Shown here piece after piece: positions 36,661 through 52,100 of a stretch of 64,000 bases of DNA (position 1 is the stretch's first letter; every line of letters starts with the position of its first letter). Position numbers and translations under genes: made by a program. Origin of the DNA: Hetaerina americana (Eukaryota; Arthropoda; Insecta; Odonata; Calopterygidae). Below the pieces are notes generated by a model. The model made no database searches, was not told the DNA's origin, and was given only the letters and a program-made list of their open reading frames with translations. Location of the stretch: the NCBI GenBank assembly GCA_022747635.1, contig JAKTNV010000005.1:48203013-48267012 (forward strand). Reading direction: 5' to 3'.

Positions 36661-39600
36661 AAAAAACACCAAAAGTCATTTTCATTGGGAGATATCTGGC
36701 CACGTGGTATTTACCTAACATTAAGAAAATATATATTTACTAACCTTACAGTGTGTTACTCATGAAAACTTCTTACGCCTTCAGGATATTACGCAACTCC
36801 AGGAGAGATTTGATGCTTTCCCGGCATAAGATGGGAATAGAGATTTCACGGACTCCCCACCTGATCAGTTAAAGATGCTTCGATGGCTGACTTCAATTCA
36901 TGAGGACGATGTCAATTTTGTAAGTTTTACATTAATGCTGGCCGGGTCCGCAGAAATGGTACAGCTTTTAAACCAGGGTAGCTTTTGCCTGTCTTTTTAT
37001 TTGAGAAGTTATTTTGGGTTCTTGGGAATGGCTCTTTTGCCCTGGTGGTTTTGGTTTTAAAGACTTTTAGTTTGAATCCAAGCAATCAAAAAGTGAATGA
37101 GATTAAAGTGCAGATGAGACACAAATTTTAGGAATTTGAAGAGCAGGATGTGTACGGAAATCATGTAAATGAATGAGAGAAACCAAAGAACTACATAAAT
37201 TATGGTAATAAGGATGAAATTAGTAAATAATTAAGCTTCCTAAAATAGTTTACGTAAATAAAATCATCTTTTAAATGTTTCTCACGAATCAACGAGTCCT
37301 TAAAGGAAATGACATGCAGAGTATAAATACATGTTAATGGTTTTCATTACCATATTGTTTTTCACGACTGAGAAAATACTTTAGATATAAAAGATACTCG
37401 TTAAAAAGTTGTTCACAGTTTAATTTAAGCTTTCCCATTTGCGATTATTCCCGTGCTAACCCGTGTGCATGAAATTATAATAAGTAGAATACATTTTACA
37501 CCAGAGTACCTAAGATTTAAATAGATATTACCATAAGGTATCATGAAAAGAAAAATAGTTTGTGAAAATTAATATTCCATTCACTGTCCAATAATTTCTA
37601 GAAAATATGTACGACCCGCTATCCTAGATTTTTGCATTCAAATGTGAGTTTTCCCACCGATTTTACCACGTATTTTCATCCGAAAATTTTTTCGATTTCT
37701 AAGTATTTAAGGGTACCCATTTATCCAAGTCAATTATGCAAAACTTTCATGAAATTCTAATCATAGTGACGTCTCTTTCAAATTATCACATATTTACATT
37801 TTCTGCGGCTTATCTCAAAATATACGGTGTGTGAAGAGAAAAATTCAAGAAACGTTTGTCATACAAGGCTAAGTTAAAACAAGTCACAAGTTATAATATT
37901 TCACCCTTAATGGGGAAGCAAAAAGGTTCTTGTCTTGTCAAAAGTGTTGGAATTGAGTTTTGCTTAAGAGCTACAAGAATTAAAGTTTAATTTATTTCAC
38001 TAAAATAGCACCTTAGGAATTCAGTCATACTGAAACAGAATTCAAGTTTTTGATGGCAAAAATAATTTAAAATAAAAAATGTAGGATAATTAAATTTTTC
38101 GTTATTTAGGAATAAATATTAAGATTTAGCTCAATGATATTAATATAAAGGATTGTTAGAATCACCTTATTCGTAAATTATGGGGTAACTCTTTCCCAGA
38201 CTACAACAGTCAATTTTTTTTCAATGCGATTTTCAAGCTTTTGGATTGAGAATAGATCCCTCATATACAGGTAAGAAGATATGATCCCTCATATACAGAC
38301 ATTTCTAAATCTCCTAGCAAAATAATTCCATTGTTGGAAAAGTATACTGCAAAAGTTTTGATTATATACCAAATTGCGGCGCGACAGCTATAAACTCCCA
38401 TATTATACTAGATTCATATCTGAAACTGTTAAATAAAAGAAATGAAGAAAACATGCCCTAACTATAGCAAATAACACAATTGAAATCAAGTATAAATCTA
38501 AGCAACAAACGTATGAAAATGAATATTGTGAATTTGAATCTTTTAGAGTGGTATGAAATCTTTTACACACTTTGCTTAACAGTTTTTGAAACCATCAAAA
38601 GGATTTTTATAGATGAGTCATAAGATAGTATATGAAAAAAGGTCTCTTTGTTCTTATGAAACTAGATTTCCTATACCTTGCCCAAATATGAAGGAGAGTT
38701 AAGAGGAATGCCGAAAGACCTAAGGAGTCCGAAATCCTGTTCTAATTACAGTGAGGCGGTAGTATCCAGGAGACTAATCTGGGGTAGTTGCTTCAGACGA
38801 TATCCGCTCTTACGGAATCTCCTTATCCAATCGCGCTGAATAATATTTCCCGCATCAATTCTCTGTTGGTGGTGGAGAATGGAAGTACTCTTAATAAAAA
38901 ATAGAAGCAGTTAATAATGAGGGGTAAATCTCGCGTAAACATAAAAAGGGCAGCTGCAAAAAAATTATATAAGCATATTTAAGCATCATAGTCGATGGAA
39001 ATAATTTAAAATCTATTTTTGCTTTTACGGCATGAAAAAGTTGCAAGATATAAATATATTATTAACAACTAATTTTCTCGTACCATATGTCTTCACCTCA
39101 ATGGTAAATACTGAAAAATAAGAAAGTCAAGATTAATAATAACTCCTAATATTATGTTCTAACATTATATGTAAACATTTTCTATGAATATGATTACATT
39201 TCTTATATACCTTTGACAAAAACTTCATTATCGGGCTACCTTATCAAACCACCATGAATGGAATTAAAAGAATTCATCCTTTAAAAAATTACTTCATTAA
39301 CGCGAAAATTATACACATCATCCTGAAAAGACATAATGATGTTCGAATGCAAATCTTCGGAAAACAAATCGATTAGATTGATTGAATATTACGACGGAAC
39401 TTCAAAATTTCTCGATAATTATCGGAAAATTGGCACATATGTGACACCGACTCATCTAAAGCAATCTGGATAAGGATAGTGCAAAAATCGCCGAAAATCT
39501 TCCAACATACAACATTTAACACTTTACCGCATGACACAAATATGCCGCTTAAACCGAAACGTCAACGACACATTACGTGCTGTGCCACTTATCTCTCTCA

Positions 39601-42082
39601 ATGCCTTGGCCTCGCGGCTAATTAATAATACTGGAGATAATCCTAGGAAGTTGTCATTCGTGCCCTCTCCTTGGGCCGTTGAAATTGCTCGCAGCAGAAT
39701 GACTGGGAGGAGGGAGGGCGGTGGAAACCAACTGGTGGGGTGATATGAACGTAGCGAGGGAGGTAGATTGCCGTGGTGACTCCAGAATTATCGCCAATCA
39801 AAACGAAATCTTCACTTCGTGGTCGAGTTGAAAATTACGAACGCCAGCGGGCAAAATCTAATGTTTCAGTCTGCAAGATAAAAGTAGGATGGGGATGTTT
39901 GAACAGGAATAGGAAATGAGGATGTTTGAACAGTGAAGGGGAAATGTTTTGAAGAGGGATGCGAGGATATGTGAGCGCGCATGTGGGTCACGCGGCTATT
40001 TGATATGGTGGGGTACCCAAACAGTTACTTTGGACAGAAAAAGCTACGGGAAGTGAGATGAACTCTACCATAACTCTCTGGATAAAAAGAAACTGTCTAC
40101 ATACACCACTGAGAGGTCATGAACGATTGCGTCTCATAGTTGCAGAGGAAAAAGTGGAACTCAAAATACTTATCTAAATGATGCTTTCAAATCCGGTTCT
40201 CTACTTTCCTTCAATGCTCTATTCCATGTTTTTAAGTGCTTACACTTTTTTGACTCATTCCGATCGGAGTTCCATGCGGCGTCGAGCGGAACCCTTGTGA
40301 CTCATGAGCTCAGATGGATATTGGAATATTCCTCGTGACGTTAGAACTCCAGCCGTAATTTATTAGCTTCGCGTAAATGACGTCCTCACTGACATTGTAA
40401 TAATGGCTGCGGTGACGCACCAGATAATCTGCTACCCGGTGGTCTGAAACGTACGCGTGAAAGACCGTTTAGATGAGCTTATTTCACACTGTTTGTCAGC
40501 GGATAATTCATGACACAAAAAGACTAACCCTTATTCAAGTACCCAAAGAGAAGAAACTACCGAGTCCTTATTGATGACTTTTTCAAAAGAACTGATTAAT
40601 ATGATTATATTATTGATGTCACATAGAATTCGAGTTTCGCTATACTTTTTTCTGCATTTTATCTGAATGCATAAAAAATAAGAAAGGAATTGGCATTGCA
40701 GCAGACTCAAAATTTGGAGATCCAGTTCAAAAAGTGGCTCACACATCAGAAGTGAATATTAGTAACCAAATCCAAAACGTACAAGAGTAAACAAAAATAT
40801 TATAATTAACGCTTAAAGGTTGGCATATATGGCTCAGAAGTAATTTATTTCTTTCTTTCAGAATGGGCCGTGTTAAAACTGATAGGTTAACCAATTTTAA
40901 AATAACGTAATCACGCTATTAATCCATTTCAATCCCATAAAGTACTTCATGCACGTATTTCTCCAATTTTGATATTCTTTTATTTGCATATTTCCTTAAC
41001 ACTTTTTGTATCTGTAGCAGGAATTTTATTACTTTCACTGAAGACTCTTCTCTTTCTCCCACCACTTACCCCAAACTTAAGTCCTTTATTTCATAAAGGG
41101 GTCTTACTTTTTACGACCGATCTTCTCGATAAATGAATGAATGAGCTCCCATAACTGATTCGGCAGAGTTTGGAGGAAATTTATGGCACCTAAATTTTCT
41201 AAAAGCGGATTGAGATATCGGTTACAAAAGTTTATCTCACCAAGATTTTCTTAAATGCTGGCTAGAGTTTGATCGGTGGAGATGTGACACGCGTACTACG
41301 AGATAGCATAAGGATAAGTTTTGAATGGCAGTCCACCGAGAAAAATGACAATTCCAACGGCGTCTTATAATTAATATGTCGTGGTAGTATTGATAAGATT
41401 CTTGTATTATGTTAACCAAAAGATGGAATTTCAAAAGTGCGTATTTAGGTACATTTAATGCAAAGAAAATTGATTCTCATTTTGAGAAGACTTCATGTGT
41501 TTCTAAAACTAAATATAAACAAGAGTTTGTCACATGAGGAAATTCAAATCACTTAGATAGGGAATGTGATTCTGAACATTTTATTTCCTTTGAGCATATT
41601 CTCTGAAACCCATGATCAGGTAGCATTACCGAAACAAAAATTTTATCGTGCACATTTCTATTTTTCGTTTAATTGCCAATTTAAATTTCATTTAATCATT
41701 AATTGTTGAAATAAATTCCTAGGAACATGTGGTAATGAACATTTTTCAATAGAAAAAAAAATATTTTTATAATGCATGGAATCATATTCCTTTTACTCTA
41801 TTATTTCAAGATCAAAGCCAGAATTCATCAGTTTATTTCCTCGTTAATACTTAATTTTCTTTAAAATTTAAACAACTCCAAAGTTAAAAAAAGTGTGCAG
41901 ACAGCAAATTTTATGGTGAATTCAATTTTATTTCTTAAAGGAGTTAATTGAACCATCTCATTCCGCTTGTATTTAAACGACTCAAGGTTCTCTTAACTAA
42001 TATGAGCAATACAAACTTCGGGATTATATGCCGATAACTAAGGTTTATTTATCCGTTATGGCTGATAAGTAGAAAAAACTAG

Positions 42083-42083
<1 letters not shown>
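36661..42083. other. Intergenic DNA, mostly A+T-rich, no gene seen
   Basis: Most of this is A+T-rich with dense stops. About 38690-38890 and 39530-40480 are more balanced in composition but carry no recognisable frame. Short direct repeats occur: GATCCCTCATATACAG at 38255 and 38283, and GGATGTTTGAACAG near 39893 and 39919. Confidence 0.5.

Positions 42084-42146
<63 letters not shown>
42084..42146. repeat. (TA)n microsatellite
   Basis: An uninterrupted alternating TA tract of about 60 bases. Confidence 0.95.
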
Positions 42147-42149
<3 letters not shown>

Positions 42150-42292
42150 TCACTGAAATATTTTCCAGACCAGAATAAAAAAATAGTATTTAACACTTAG
42201 TAAGTTAGTTTTCTATCATATATTTCAATAAACACACACTGATACTTAACAGATGACCTTCCAAGTCATCCTCAAACGATAAATATTATAGT

Positions 42293-44797
<2,505 letters not shown>

Positions 44798-44824
44798 ATA
44801 TATATATGTATGTATATATATAAT

Positions 44825-44877
<53 letters not shown>

Positions 44878-44906
44878 TTCAGTATATAATATATATTCAG
44901 TATATA
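44798..44906. repeat. Interrupted TA-rich microsatellite, mariner target
   Basis: TA runs with GTAT and ACAT interruptions and two ATATATTCAGT units. The final TA (44905-44906) is the target duplication of the mariner derivative that follows. TA-rich sequence resumes beyond the element at 45464. Confidence 0.9.
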
Positions 44907-45463
44907 CAGGGTTCGTCCGGAAAATAAGTGTACTGAGCTCAGGAAAAAAAATTTATTACACTTTTACATAACTTAAGCTAATATTCCTCAAAATAGGACC
45001 CTTGTGAGTCGATACACTTGTTCCAGCGGCGTTCCCATTCCTGGAACGCTCCCGCGAAGGCATCATCGGGAACATCTCGAAGACTCGTCGTCGACCTCTT
45101 CTCTGCCCTCCACGAACATCTTGTGCCACCAAAAGATCATGTTTCTGGACATGGCTGACTCCCCGTAAGCCTGGTTAATCATACCGACAGTTTCGGTAGA
45201 CGATTTCCCAAGCTTTACCGCAAATTTGATGGAATAACGCTGCTCCAAAAACTTCGGCATCGCGTTCCGTGATGTGGGTCGAGCGTGGAGGTTCGCGTTA
45301 ACAGAGCTCCTCACTACACCACAGCTCAGAGCCGACTGCCTTTTTCAGCGTCGCTTGCCAACATACCCCTCTCCAATTGCAGCCCGTCAGAGCGGTGCTG
45401 GGCGCGCCTGGAGCGGCGCGCCCAGCCCAGGAGTCAGTACACTTATTTTCCGGACGAACCCTG
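44907..45463 (-). mobile_element. mariner deletion derivative (subfamily 2), copy 1
   Basis: The element is 557 bp with inverted termini of about 30 bp. CAGGGTTCGTCCGGAAAATA at the left is matched by the reverse complement of TATTTTCCGGACGAACCCTG at the right, extending through AGTGTACTGA. TA duplications flank it at 44905-44906 and 45464-45465. A copy with the same structure lies at 57971-58529. It keeps both ends and the two extremes of the transposase, so it is a non-autonomous element that depends on a transposase from elsewhere. An 11-bp G+C hairpin (CTGGGCGCGCC, loop TGGAGC, at 45398-45425) lies in the presumed 5' untranslated region. Confidence 0.95.
44978..45260 (-). pseudogene. Deleted mariner transposase (subfamily 2), copy 1
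   Basis: From the ATG at 45260 the frame reads MPKFLEQRYSIKFAVKLGKS and then a helix-turn-helix region ending near GREEVDDESS. It then breaks into the last residues of the protein in another frame (VPDDAFAGAFQEWERRWNKC, then SYFEEY and stop at 44978). Everything between, including all catalytic aspartates, is missing. The coding remnant is 283 bp, exactly as in the copy at 58043-58325, so both share one ancestral deletion. A short DNA-binding peptide could in principle be made. Confidence 0.92.
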
Positions 45464-45465
45464 TA

Positions 45466-48400
45466 TACATACATACAAAAGATAATACAATTTACAATTT
45501 TAGCCCTTCAATTAACCTTAACTCTATTTAGCTAGGTTTATAATCACCTGTAAAATCTACAACGGTTACATTTATTACATGGATGTAAACCGTTTAATAA
45601 GAATATTAATTGTCAAATGTCCTGCTTTATTCAAGTATTTCCCCGCCTAAAGGTTTACATCAATGATCATTCGAAGGCATAATAAGACTCTGATTTATTT
45701 GATGATTTTTTAAATAATTCTACTCTCAAACATTGGATTATTTTTTATCCGAGCTACATTTAAAGTTCCGATTTACCGACTAAATATAACCATGGTGAAA
45801 TATCTATACAGTGAATCTACTTCTAGCAGTAAAAGCTGACATATGGTAGTTGGCACATAGTATAATATGGTGTTTTCCTTCTTACCACCTGAAAACCTAT
45901 ACTTCTATAATACTAAGCGCGCTATCAAAGGAAAATTATTTCCTTCGCGAGTTAAGATAATACTGTTGCAAAGTAAAATGCTTCCATTATCTGATCTTTA
46001 GATGTCTCTCGCAAGCATCGTTTATGCCTTCTAAAATCATCCATGATGAGATATTCACAAAATAAAAGTGGCATGGAGACATTCTTAGACAATTTTGAAA
46101 AATCACAGAAATATTTAATCGTTTATCTAGCTTGTCTTATATACCGTAAGTTTCAAAATTAAACTTCTCAGATCATGCATTTTGCAAGCAACAGTTAAAT
46201 GCTCGCGTTGTAACAGGAAAAGAAATATGATTCACAGAATTAAAATCTGCCACCAAATAATCTACCTAGCATTTGTTAATGTATAGAAAATAGATTTATT
46301 CCTTCAACTGGTAGGTGGTGCGCCCAGATATGTTCGCAAATGAAAACTCGACCTTGGCACTTAGACAACAGCACTGCCATAACTGCCGCCAGGGATTAAC
46401 AAGAGTGCATCAATCTCCCTTTTCGTGCTTTTATCACTCAAACCCGTTCACCGCCAGAACCCCCCCCCCCACAACCCTCGAGCCTCAAACCCGTCCTAGT
46501 TGTCCACCCTTTTACCCAGCTGGCCTTCATATCTCTCTCATTCCCTCCTGGGAGATTATTCAAATTTATTTGCTCACTAACTCAACGACCGGGGACAACC
46601 GCGTCGCCAGTTATCGTTAGCCACTGGTGCTTTCGGCCCATCGCGCTTTTATATTCAAAATTAAAATAAAATGTCTTGCGCTAAACTTAGCGTCCAGACA
46701 ACTTGCATGGGCAGAAGAAAAATAAAAAATTAAAGTCCATGATTTTTTCTACCACGGCCCTCGTCCCCCTCGTTTTATTCTATAGGATCTTCGCCCCGCA
46801 GTGCACAAAAGAAAATTAATTAAGTGTGACGAGGTATGTAATTACAACGATTACTTAAGTGAAGATTTATAGGTTACCATGAGTTAACGTAATCTAAACT
46901 ATTTAACGCATAGTATGATATCGTTTAAGGCATTTCTAAGGAAGGTGTCAGGACTCATTTATCAGTATTTATATTTTCCACTTGTTATCTACTCCCGTCG
47001 TGAAACTGTGACGGTTACTCTTCCACACTACATTCCCAAGAAGTTGGTAAAACGTTATGCACCACTTAGTATTTCAAGATAGTTAGATTAATTCATAATG
47101 CTTTCATTATTATAATAAAAAGCTAGGTTATGCCGGGACATAACAGAAAAATGGGTAAAGAATAGATCGGATTGAATTCATTCTTAACGAATTGAAAAAA
47201 AATGGTTCTGGCATAAGAATGGAATATTAATAAAGTCCGTCATAAATGGAAGACAGATTATGAAGATTTGAAAGAATCAAGTTACAATTTTGAAAGGGAT
47301 ATAACATTAATGATGCGTAATGAATTGTGTAATTAGGTCGCAGGCACGTATATGTTACATGTTCCGTCCATTATAATAGCTGTTGTCATCTATCACTGCT
47401 AAAACGTTTTTAAAATGTCATTTTGCAGATAATTACCTATCCATAACAAATTATTCTCTAAATTATTGCTTTCTTCGATGCATTATTATTTCAACTTTAT
47501 TTCATTTCTCTCTATATCACGGATAAAATATCAGTATTGAAATTTCGTGAAAACCTTCTCTCTACTTATTAAGTTGAACAGAAGATTATTGCCTGAATAA
47601 TTCATTTAGTGGATAATTGAATTTGCGAGGCACATAAAAAACAGCCGGAATTTTTAAATTCCAGAATTTCCTTTAAAAAGAGACATTCCCCATGTCAGGG
47701 GCAATTAAAACTCGAATAAATTATGCCAAGGAAATCATAATTACAGGCGTAATTTGTTAGTGAAATTGAGAAGTAATTAAATTCGGCCAGAAAATTGTGA
47801 CACCCGTTATTTACATATGCCATTAGGAATCAATGCTCTTTTGCAAACATCATGTAAAATTAATTCGGAGAAAACAATAACTGATGATTCATTTATATTG
47901 TAAGTTGCCATAACCCAAAATAAAAGTACTGAAATACTTTTCTACTATAACAAATTAGTCATAATGTATACTTTTCTCTTCTTTCCCACGTTTAAGAGTA
48001 TTCTCTCGTGATATTTCTTTTGCATTCAATATCACATGTAAAACATTTTTTGATGTATTATTTAAAATAACGATTATATAACATGACAGTCATTGAGAAT
48101 TTCTTTGAAATAAAAAATCAGGAATGAAATTTGCTCATAAGCTATTATGAAGTTATGCGTTTACGAGCCTCTCCTAACTTCCACAATTCATAGATTAAAA
48201 AATTGGGCTTAGAGAAAGATGTGAAACAAACTTAAATACGTTGTTGAATTAAAAATCCATTAGTCTTTGCGTTTTCAGCGTGTAAATGGTTTGAATATCA
48301 TTTTTTTTTACTTTTTTAATAAATTGACACATTAAAATCTGTGCTCACGAAAGAGCGAGCTGCTAAATCGTTCTCGGTGCGAATTAACAAAAGAACTAAA

Positions 48401-48784
48401 GAAATTTACAATTTATGAATCGCAAACTGGCTCGCTGAAATTTTTATCTAAAAGAGAAATGGGCAGAATAATTCATTAGTTGTTGGATTGTTCCAACTAA
48501 AAATAAATGAAAAGAAAACGATCACCCTGGAATAAACCTGAAAGTTCGTTACATAATCACCACAATATTTGAATACCGCATAGAAATATATAGTTTTACT
48601 TAAATGAATTTGAACTCACGAAAAATTATTTTGTTTCGCAATTGTTCACGAATTCATGTAGCAGAGTTATTCCGTCTCATGATCGAACACAGATTTACAG
48701 TCATTACAGTGATTGGTGAATATTAAATTTCATTTACGGTGGCATTTTATTTTCAGGATGTTTGAACTACTATAGGCGATAAAC
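45466..48784. other. A+T-rich intergenic DNA, no gene seen
   Basis: Mostly A+T-rich with dense stops. A patch at 46310-46625 is G+C-richer, with a C10 run near 46460 and a 101-codon frame on the plus strand without a recognisable domain. Nothing else is supported. Confidence 0.5.
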
Positions 48785-49155
48785 TCATCATCATCATCGG
48801 TTATCAATCGAAGGGCCTGTGTGCAGCAGTTCTCCAAACTTTACTCAAACCTCAATAGCCCCTTGCAACGGCATTTTTCATTTCCTGGTGCTGGTACGAA
48901 GTTTACCCAAAGCCTTCCTCTGTAAATCTCTACCTCCAGCTTCACTTAAATTAAGGACTTCAGTTAACTATGCTGCTTCCGTTTGTGGCTAATTATATCC
49001 TCTGTTTATCTTGAAAGTGTCCTCCAAAGGCTTCTTTCTACATCAACACGTTGTAGTTCGTCATTTTTTACTCTAACCTCTTTATTTTTAACAGTTCTGC
49101 AGCACCGCATTTCAACCTCCCTAAACATCCTTTTCTATGCTGCTCCTATTGACGA
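48785..49155 (-). pseudogene. LINE-D: C-terminal fragment of a non-LTR retrotransposon
   Basis: On the minus strand from about 49125 the sequence reads MFREVEMRCCRTVKNKEVRV followed by KNDELQRVDVERSLWRTLSR and a stop, then TEDIISHKRK. This resembles the last part of endonuclease/reverse-transcriptase LINE proteins, the same region as MRKVKWTEKKTNEEVLG in LINE-A but clearly a different family. A (GAT)n-like run at 48790-48805 could be the 3' tail. No catalytic part remains. The family assignment is tentative. Confidence 0.5.
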
Positions 49156-49639
49156 AAACTTTTACTCAGTCAATTTGGTTCATTGATGAATTGAGACAAT
49201 GACTGATCCACCAATATTTTGAGTACAACACGAAATAATCGTTGTTTCATATGAATAATATAAATGCTCAAATTAATTGACTAAATGAACATGTTCCGTG
49301 CTAAAACCATTAAAATTTGTCGCAATAAGATGGTACTGCTTACGATTCACCTATTTACTATAAGCCCTAATGACTTGACAGCATAAATGACACACTGTTA
49401 AGCACCTTAAACTATACACTACTTCAACGGGTTACCGGCGTTACCTATTGCCTTTCCGGATGCATGTATGTACACGAGCTTATGTTCGCCGTCACTTTTT
49501 CTTCGTTTAAATGAGGAGTTACATTTGAGTGGTTTTTTATTCTACCATAGTTCAATCTTATACATTATCAATTTTACATAAGTAACTCGCTTATATACAA
49601 TTTCAATTCTCCGTTTTCCTTATTGATGACATTAATTAT
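49156..49639. other. A+T-rich spacer, no gene seen
   Basis: An A+T-rich gap between two LINE fragments; nothing recognisable. Confidence 0.5.
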
Positions 49640-50220
49640 AGAGCAGTTTCTTGCAAGGGCTCTTGCGTAGCCCTTATACTGCGCCTTTCCAGCCTCCAAG
49701 GCTACTAAGGCGGGAAGAATTCTTCTGCGTTGTCAGTCGTTTGATTTATTCCCGCTCAGAGCAGCCTTGGCTTCTTCTTTGCCGGAAGGGTGTCTTGCTC
49801 GTCTTGGGATGCTATGGGGCGCTTGTAGCGGTCCCATGGCCAGACCCTTATGTCGCCAACCCGACGAATTACTTTTACTTCCGCTTCTGCCGCTTTTCTG
49901 AAGAATTTTCCAGATATTCTAGGCAGAAGGACGTCCAGGGTTTCCAGCTTTCCGTCCTCGTGCATCTCGGAAACGCGGGCGTAACGACCGCGTGCCATGA
50001 TGTCACGAAGAGCAGAATTCTGCACCACCTGAATTTGAGCGAGACTCGTTCGCGACACTCCTGACCATACCGGAGCAGCGTACGTGATGACAGGCCGCAC
50101 GCACGCTTGGTACAGTCTACGCTTCGTGTCCATACTCAGGACCGGCGGGCGGATAATCGGCCGGAGCCGACTAAGCGCCGCGAATGCCTTTCTGCGTACA
50201 CGAAGCGCTTCGAATTTCCT
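49640..50220 (-). pseudogene. LINE-E: Jockey/R1-like reverse transcriptase C-terminal fragment
   Basis: From about 50220 the minus strand reads RKFEALRVRRKAFAALSRLR, then MDTKRRLYQACVRPVITYAA with PVW, and QIQVVQNSALRDIM. This is the typical region behind the palm of Jockey- and R1-type non-LTR retrotransposons (RPVITYAAPVW followed by LQ-VQN-ALR). The frame stays open to a stop at 49756. G+C-rich 3' sequence runs to about 49640. The palm and everything upstream are absent, as in a 5'-truncated insertion. The frame is intact over about 155 codons, suggesting a fairly recent copy. Confidence 0.8.
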
Positions 50221-50564
50221 GACGAAAAAATAGCACGGAATAAACGTGGGCTGAGGGGAATTGGTCTACGGCATCTGGCGGATAGCCTGAGTGACCAAAC
50301 CAAAACGTAGCGTTAAGTGAGCGTCTAAGTAGGGGACCATAAATTAAATTTTCATCCAAGAATTCGTACGCTCTAGATAGAAAAATATTCCAACAAATTG
50401 CATAGTTGCTAAATACCAAAACAAATCCAAGTGGTACGCCACCTATCATTGAGCATATTACCATTACCACAATAAGCACCTTATTTAAGCAAATATGTTT
50501 TGAGCAAAAGTAGAAAGCTTCACTAGGGCATTTTTGATGAAAACTTCAATGTTCAATCGTATTA

Positions 50565-50680
50565 TATGTCTCGATAGGTTAATAAGTTTATGCGTTCGGT
50601 CGGATCTCGAGAGATCATGGTTTCAATCCTGTTCAAGGTAATTGGTTTTTACTCAGAGAAATTCTCGTATTTCCGTGCAC
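50565..50680 (+). mobile_element. Possible tRNA-derived SINE fragment
   Basis: The segment from about 50570 reads like a degraded tRNA: an A-box-like GGTTAATAAG and a B-box-like GGTTTCAATCCTG at 50620-50635, with a body of about 50 bases after it. No duplication or second copy is visible here, so the call is weak. Confidence 0.3.
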
Positions 50681-50699
50681 TTCAGCGGATGACTACGAT

Positions 50700-52100
50700 A
50701 AAGTAGCTGTTTCGGCATTTTCCGCAGGTTTTTAAAAAGAGGAGGGTAGCCACCGTTCATCCTTCGTTGCTTAGGAAAAGTACGAAAAATGAAACACAGC
50801 CTCTTAAAGCAGCCCACGACCACGCTGTCACACAGATTTCGGCCGCAAAAGGGGACGTTTCAAACCCAGGAGAGCAACTTTTTAAGTGGGCTCGCATGAT
50901 TAAAACTCGATAAAAATGTAGCAGCAAGGCCGAGACGTAGTCACAGGAGCCATCCCTCTTTTGTTAACCTCCCAAACTCCCCCCCCTAACAGGACCATAC
51001 CTCCCGCCTTCCAATTTCCCGTGCATTCTTCAATTAGCACGAGTGGTTAAAGCGAAGCCCTTCAATCACAAGCGCGGAGGAATCGAGAACTTTGATCTTA
51101 TTTTCACCCGGTCTTTTGTAGGCGCAGAAAAAGCTGGAGGCGCGGGGGGGGGGGAGGAAGAAGGGGGTAGGTGGAGGTAATGCCATCAAGCACCGCTCAA
51201 TTTTTAAGCAGCACCGGGAACATGGATGGGAGGGAGGCAGGCGGAGGGGGAGGGGGTGAGGAGAGAGGCAGGCGTTCCCTAAGTGGTAAAAGGAGGACAG
51301 AGGAGCGAGAGGAAAGGGAGTGGGGAATGAAAAGCCAGGTTCCCCCGTCGAGGGAGGCGGGGTCAAGGGTGGAAGCAGCGTGGGTGGGAGAGGGGAAGAC
51401 CGGCGCTAAGGGGGCCTTTCGCGAAAAACGTCGCCAAAAGATTTGGGGTGGTGCAGAGAGGAATGAAAAATAAACGAAAAAAAGGAAACGGAGCGGAGTG
51501 GAGTGGAGGGAAAAGGGGAGAGGAGGGGGAACAAAGTCAACGGTGGGGTGTGTGATGGCCTGAAGGTGGGGGGGGAGGGGTCTGCACGCTCGAAAGAGTC
51601 ACACGCAGTGTCTCCGCAAAAACTTCCTACTTATGTCTCTTTCGCTTACGACTTTTTCTCCTCTTCTCACCTTTGCACTTCTGAGTCCTCCCCTCTCTTC
51701 CTTAAGCAATCCCCTCATACATTTACCTCACTACACGCACCAGGAATCCTTTTTCTTCCCTGCGAATCACCTCTCCAGAATAGTATGGTTAAAGTTGAAA
51801 GAAGATCTTGAAACCGTAAAATGAGATGTAAGGGATGTGACATGACCTTTCAATATGACTCAAACTCTATTCCCGTGCCCTTTGTTTCCTCTGTAAGCTC
51901 TCCTCTTCACTCCTTCCCTCCTTCTCGCCGGCCGTTTCCTCTGCTCACACCACTACGTCACCTTTCCCTCTCTCCCTTCACCACAACTCAGGGCCATGTA
52001 TGCCTCCAAACACTCGTCTCTTATCCTCGTCTGTCTTGTTGCTCGCATCCCACTCCGTTCTCGAAAAGTGAAATTCCTCCTCACTGAGAGGTTCTAAGTC
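50700..52100. other. Mixed to G+C-rich, strand-skewed island, unassigned
   Basis: About 50940-51600 becomes G-rich on the plus strand, with a G run at 51147-51156. About 51600-52080 is pyrimidine-rich. Frames of 63-110 codons occur on both strands but are compositional, with no domain. This is another of the sharply bounded G+C blocks in an A+T-rich background. Confidence 0.45.

Noticed and set aside
35438..36662. Several overlapping 60-140-codon frames
   Set aside because: They lie on both strands of a skewed island including a GT repeat. None has a recognisable motif.
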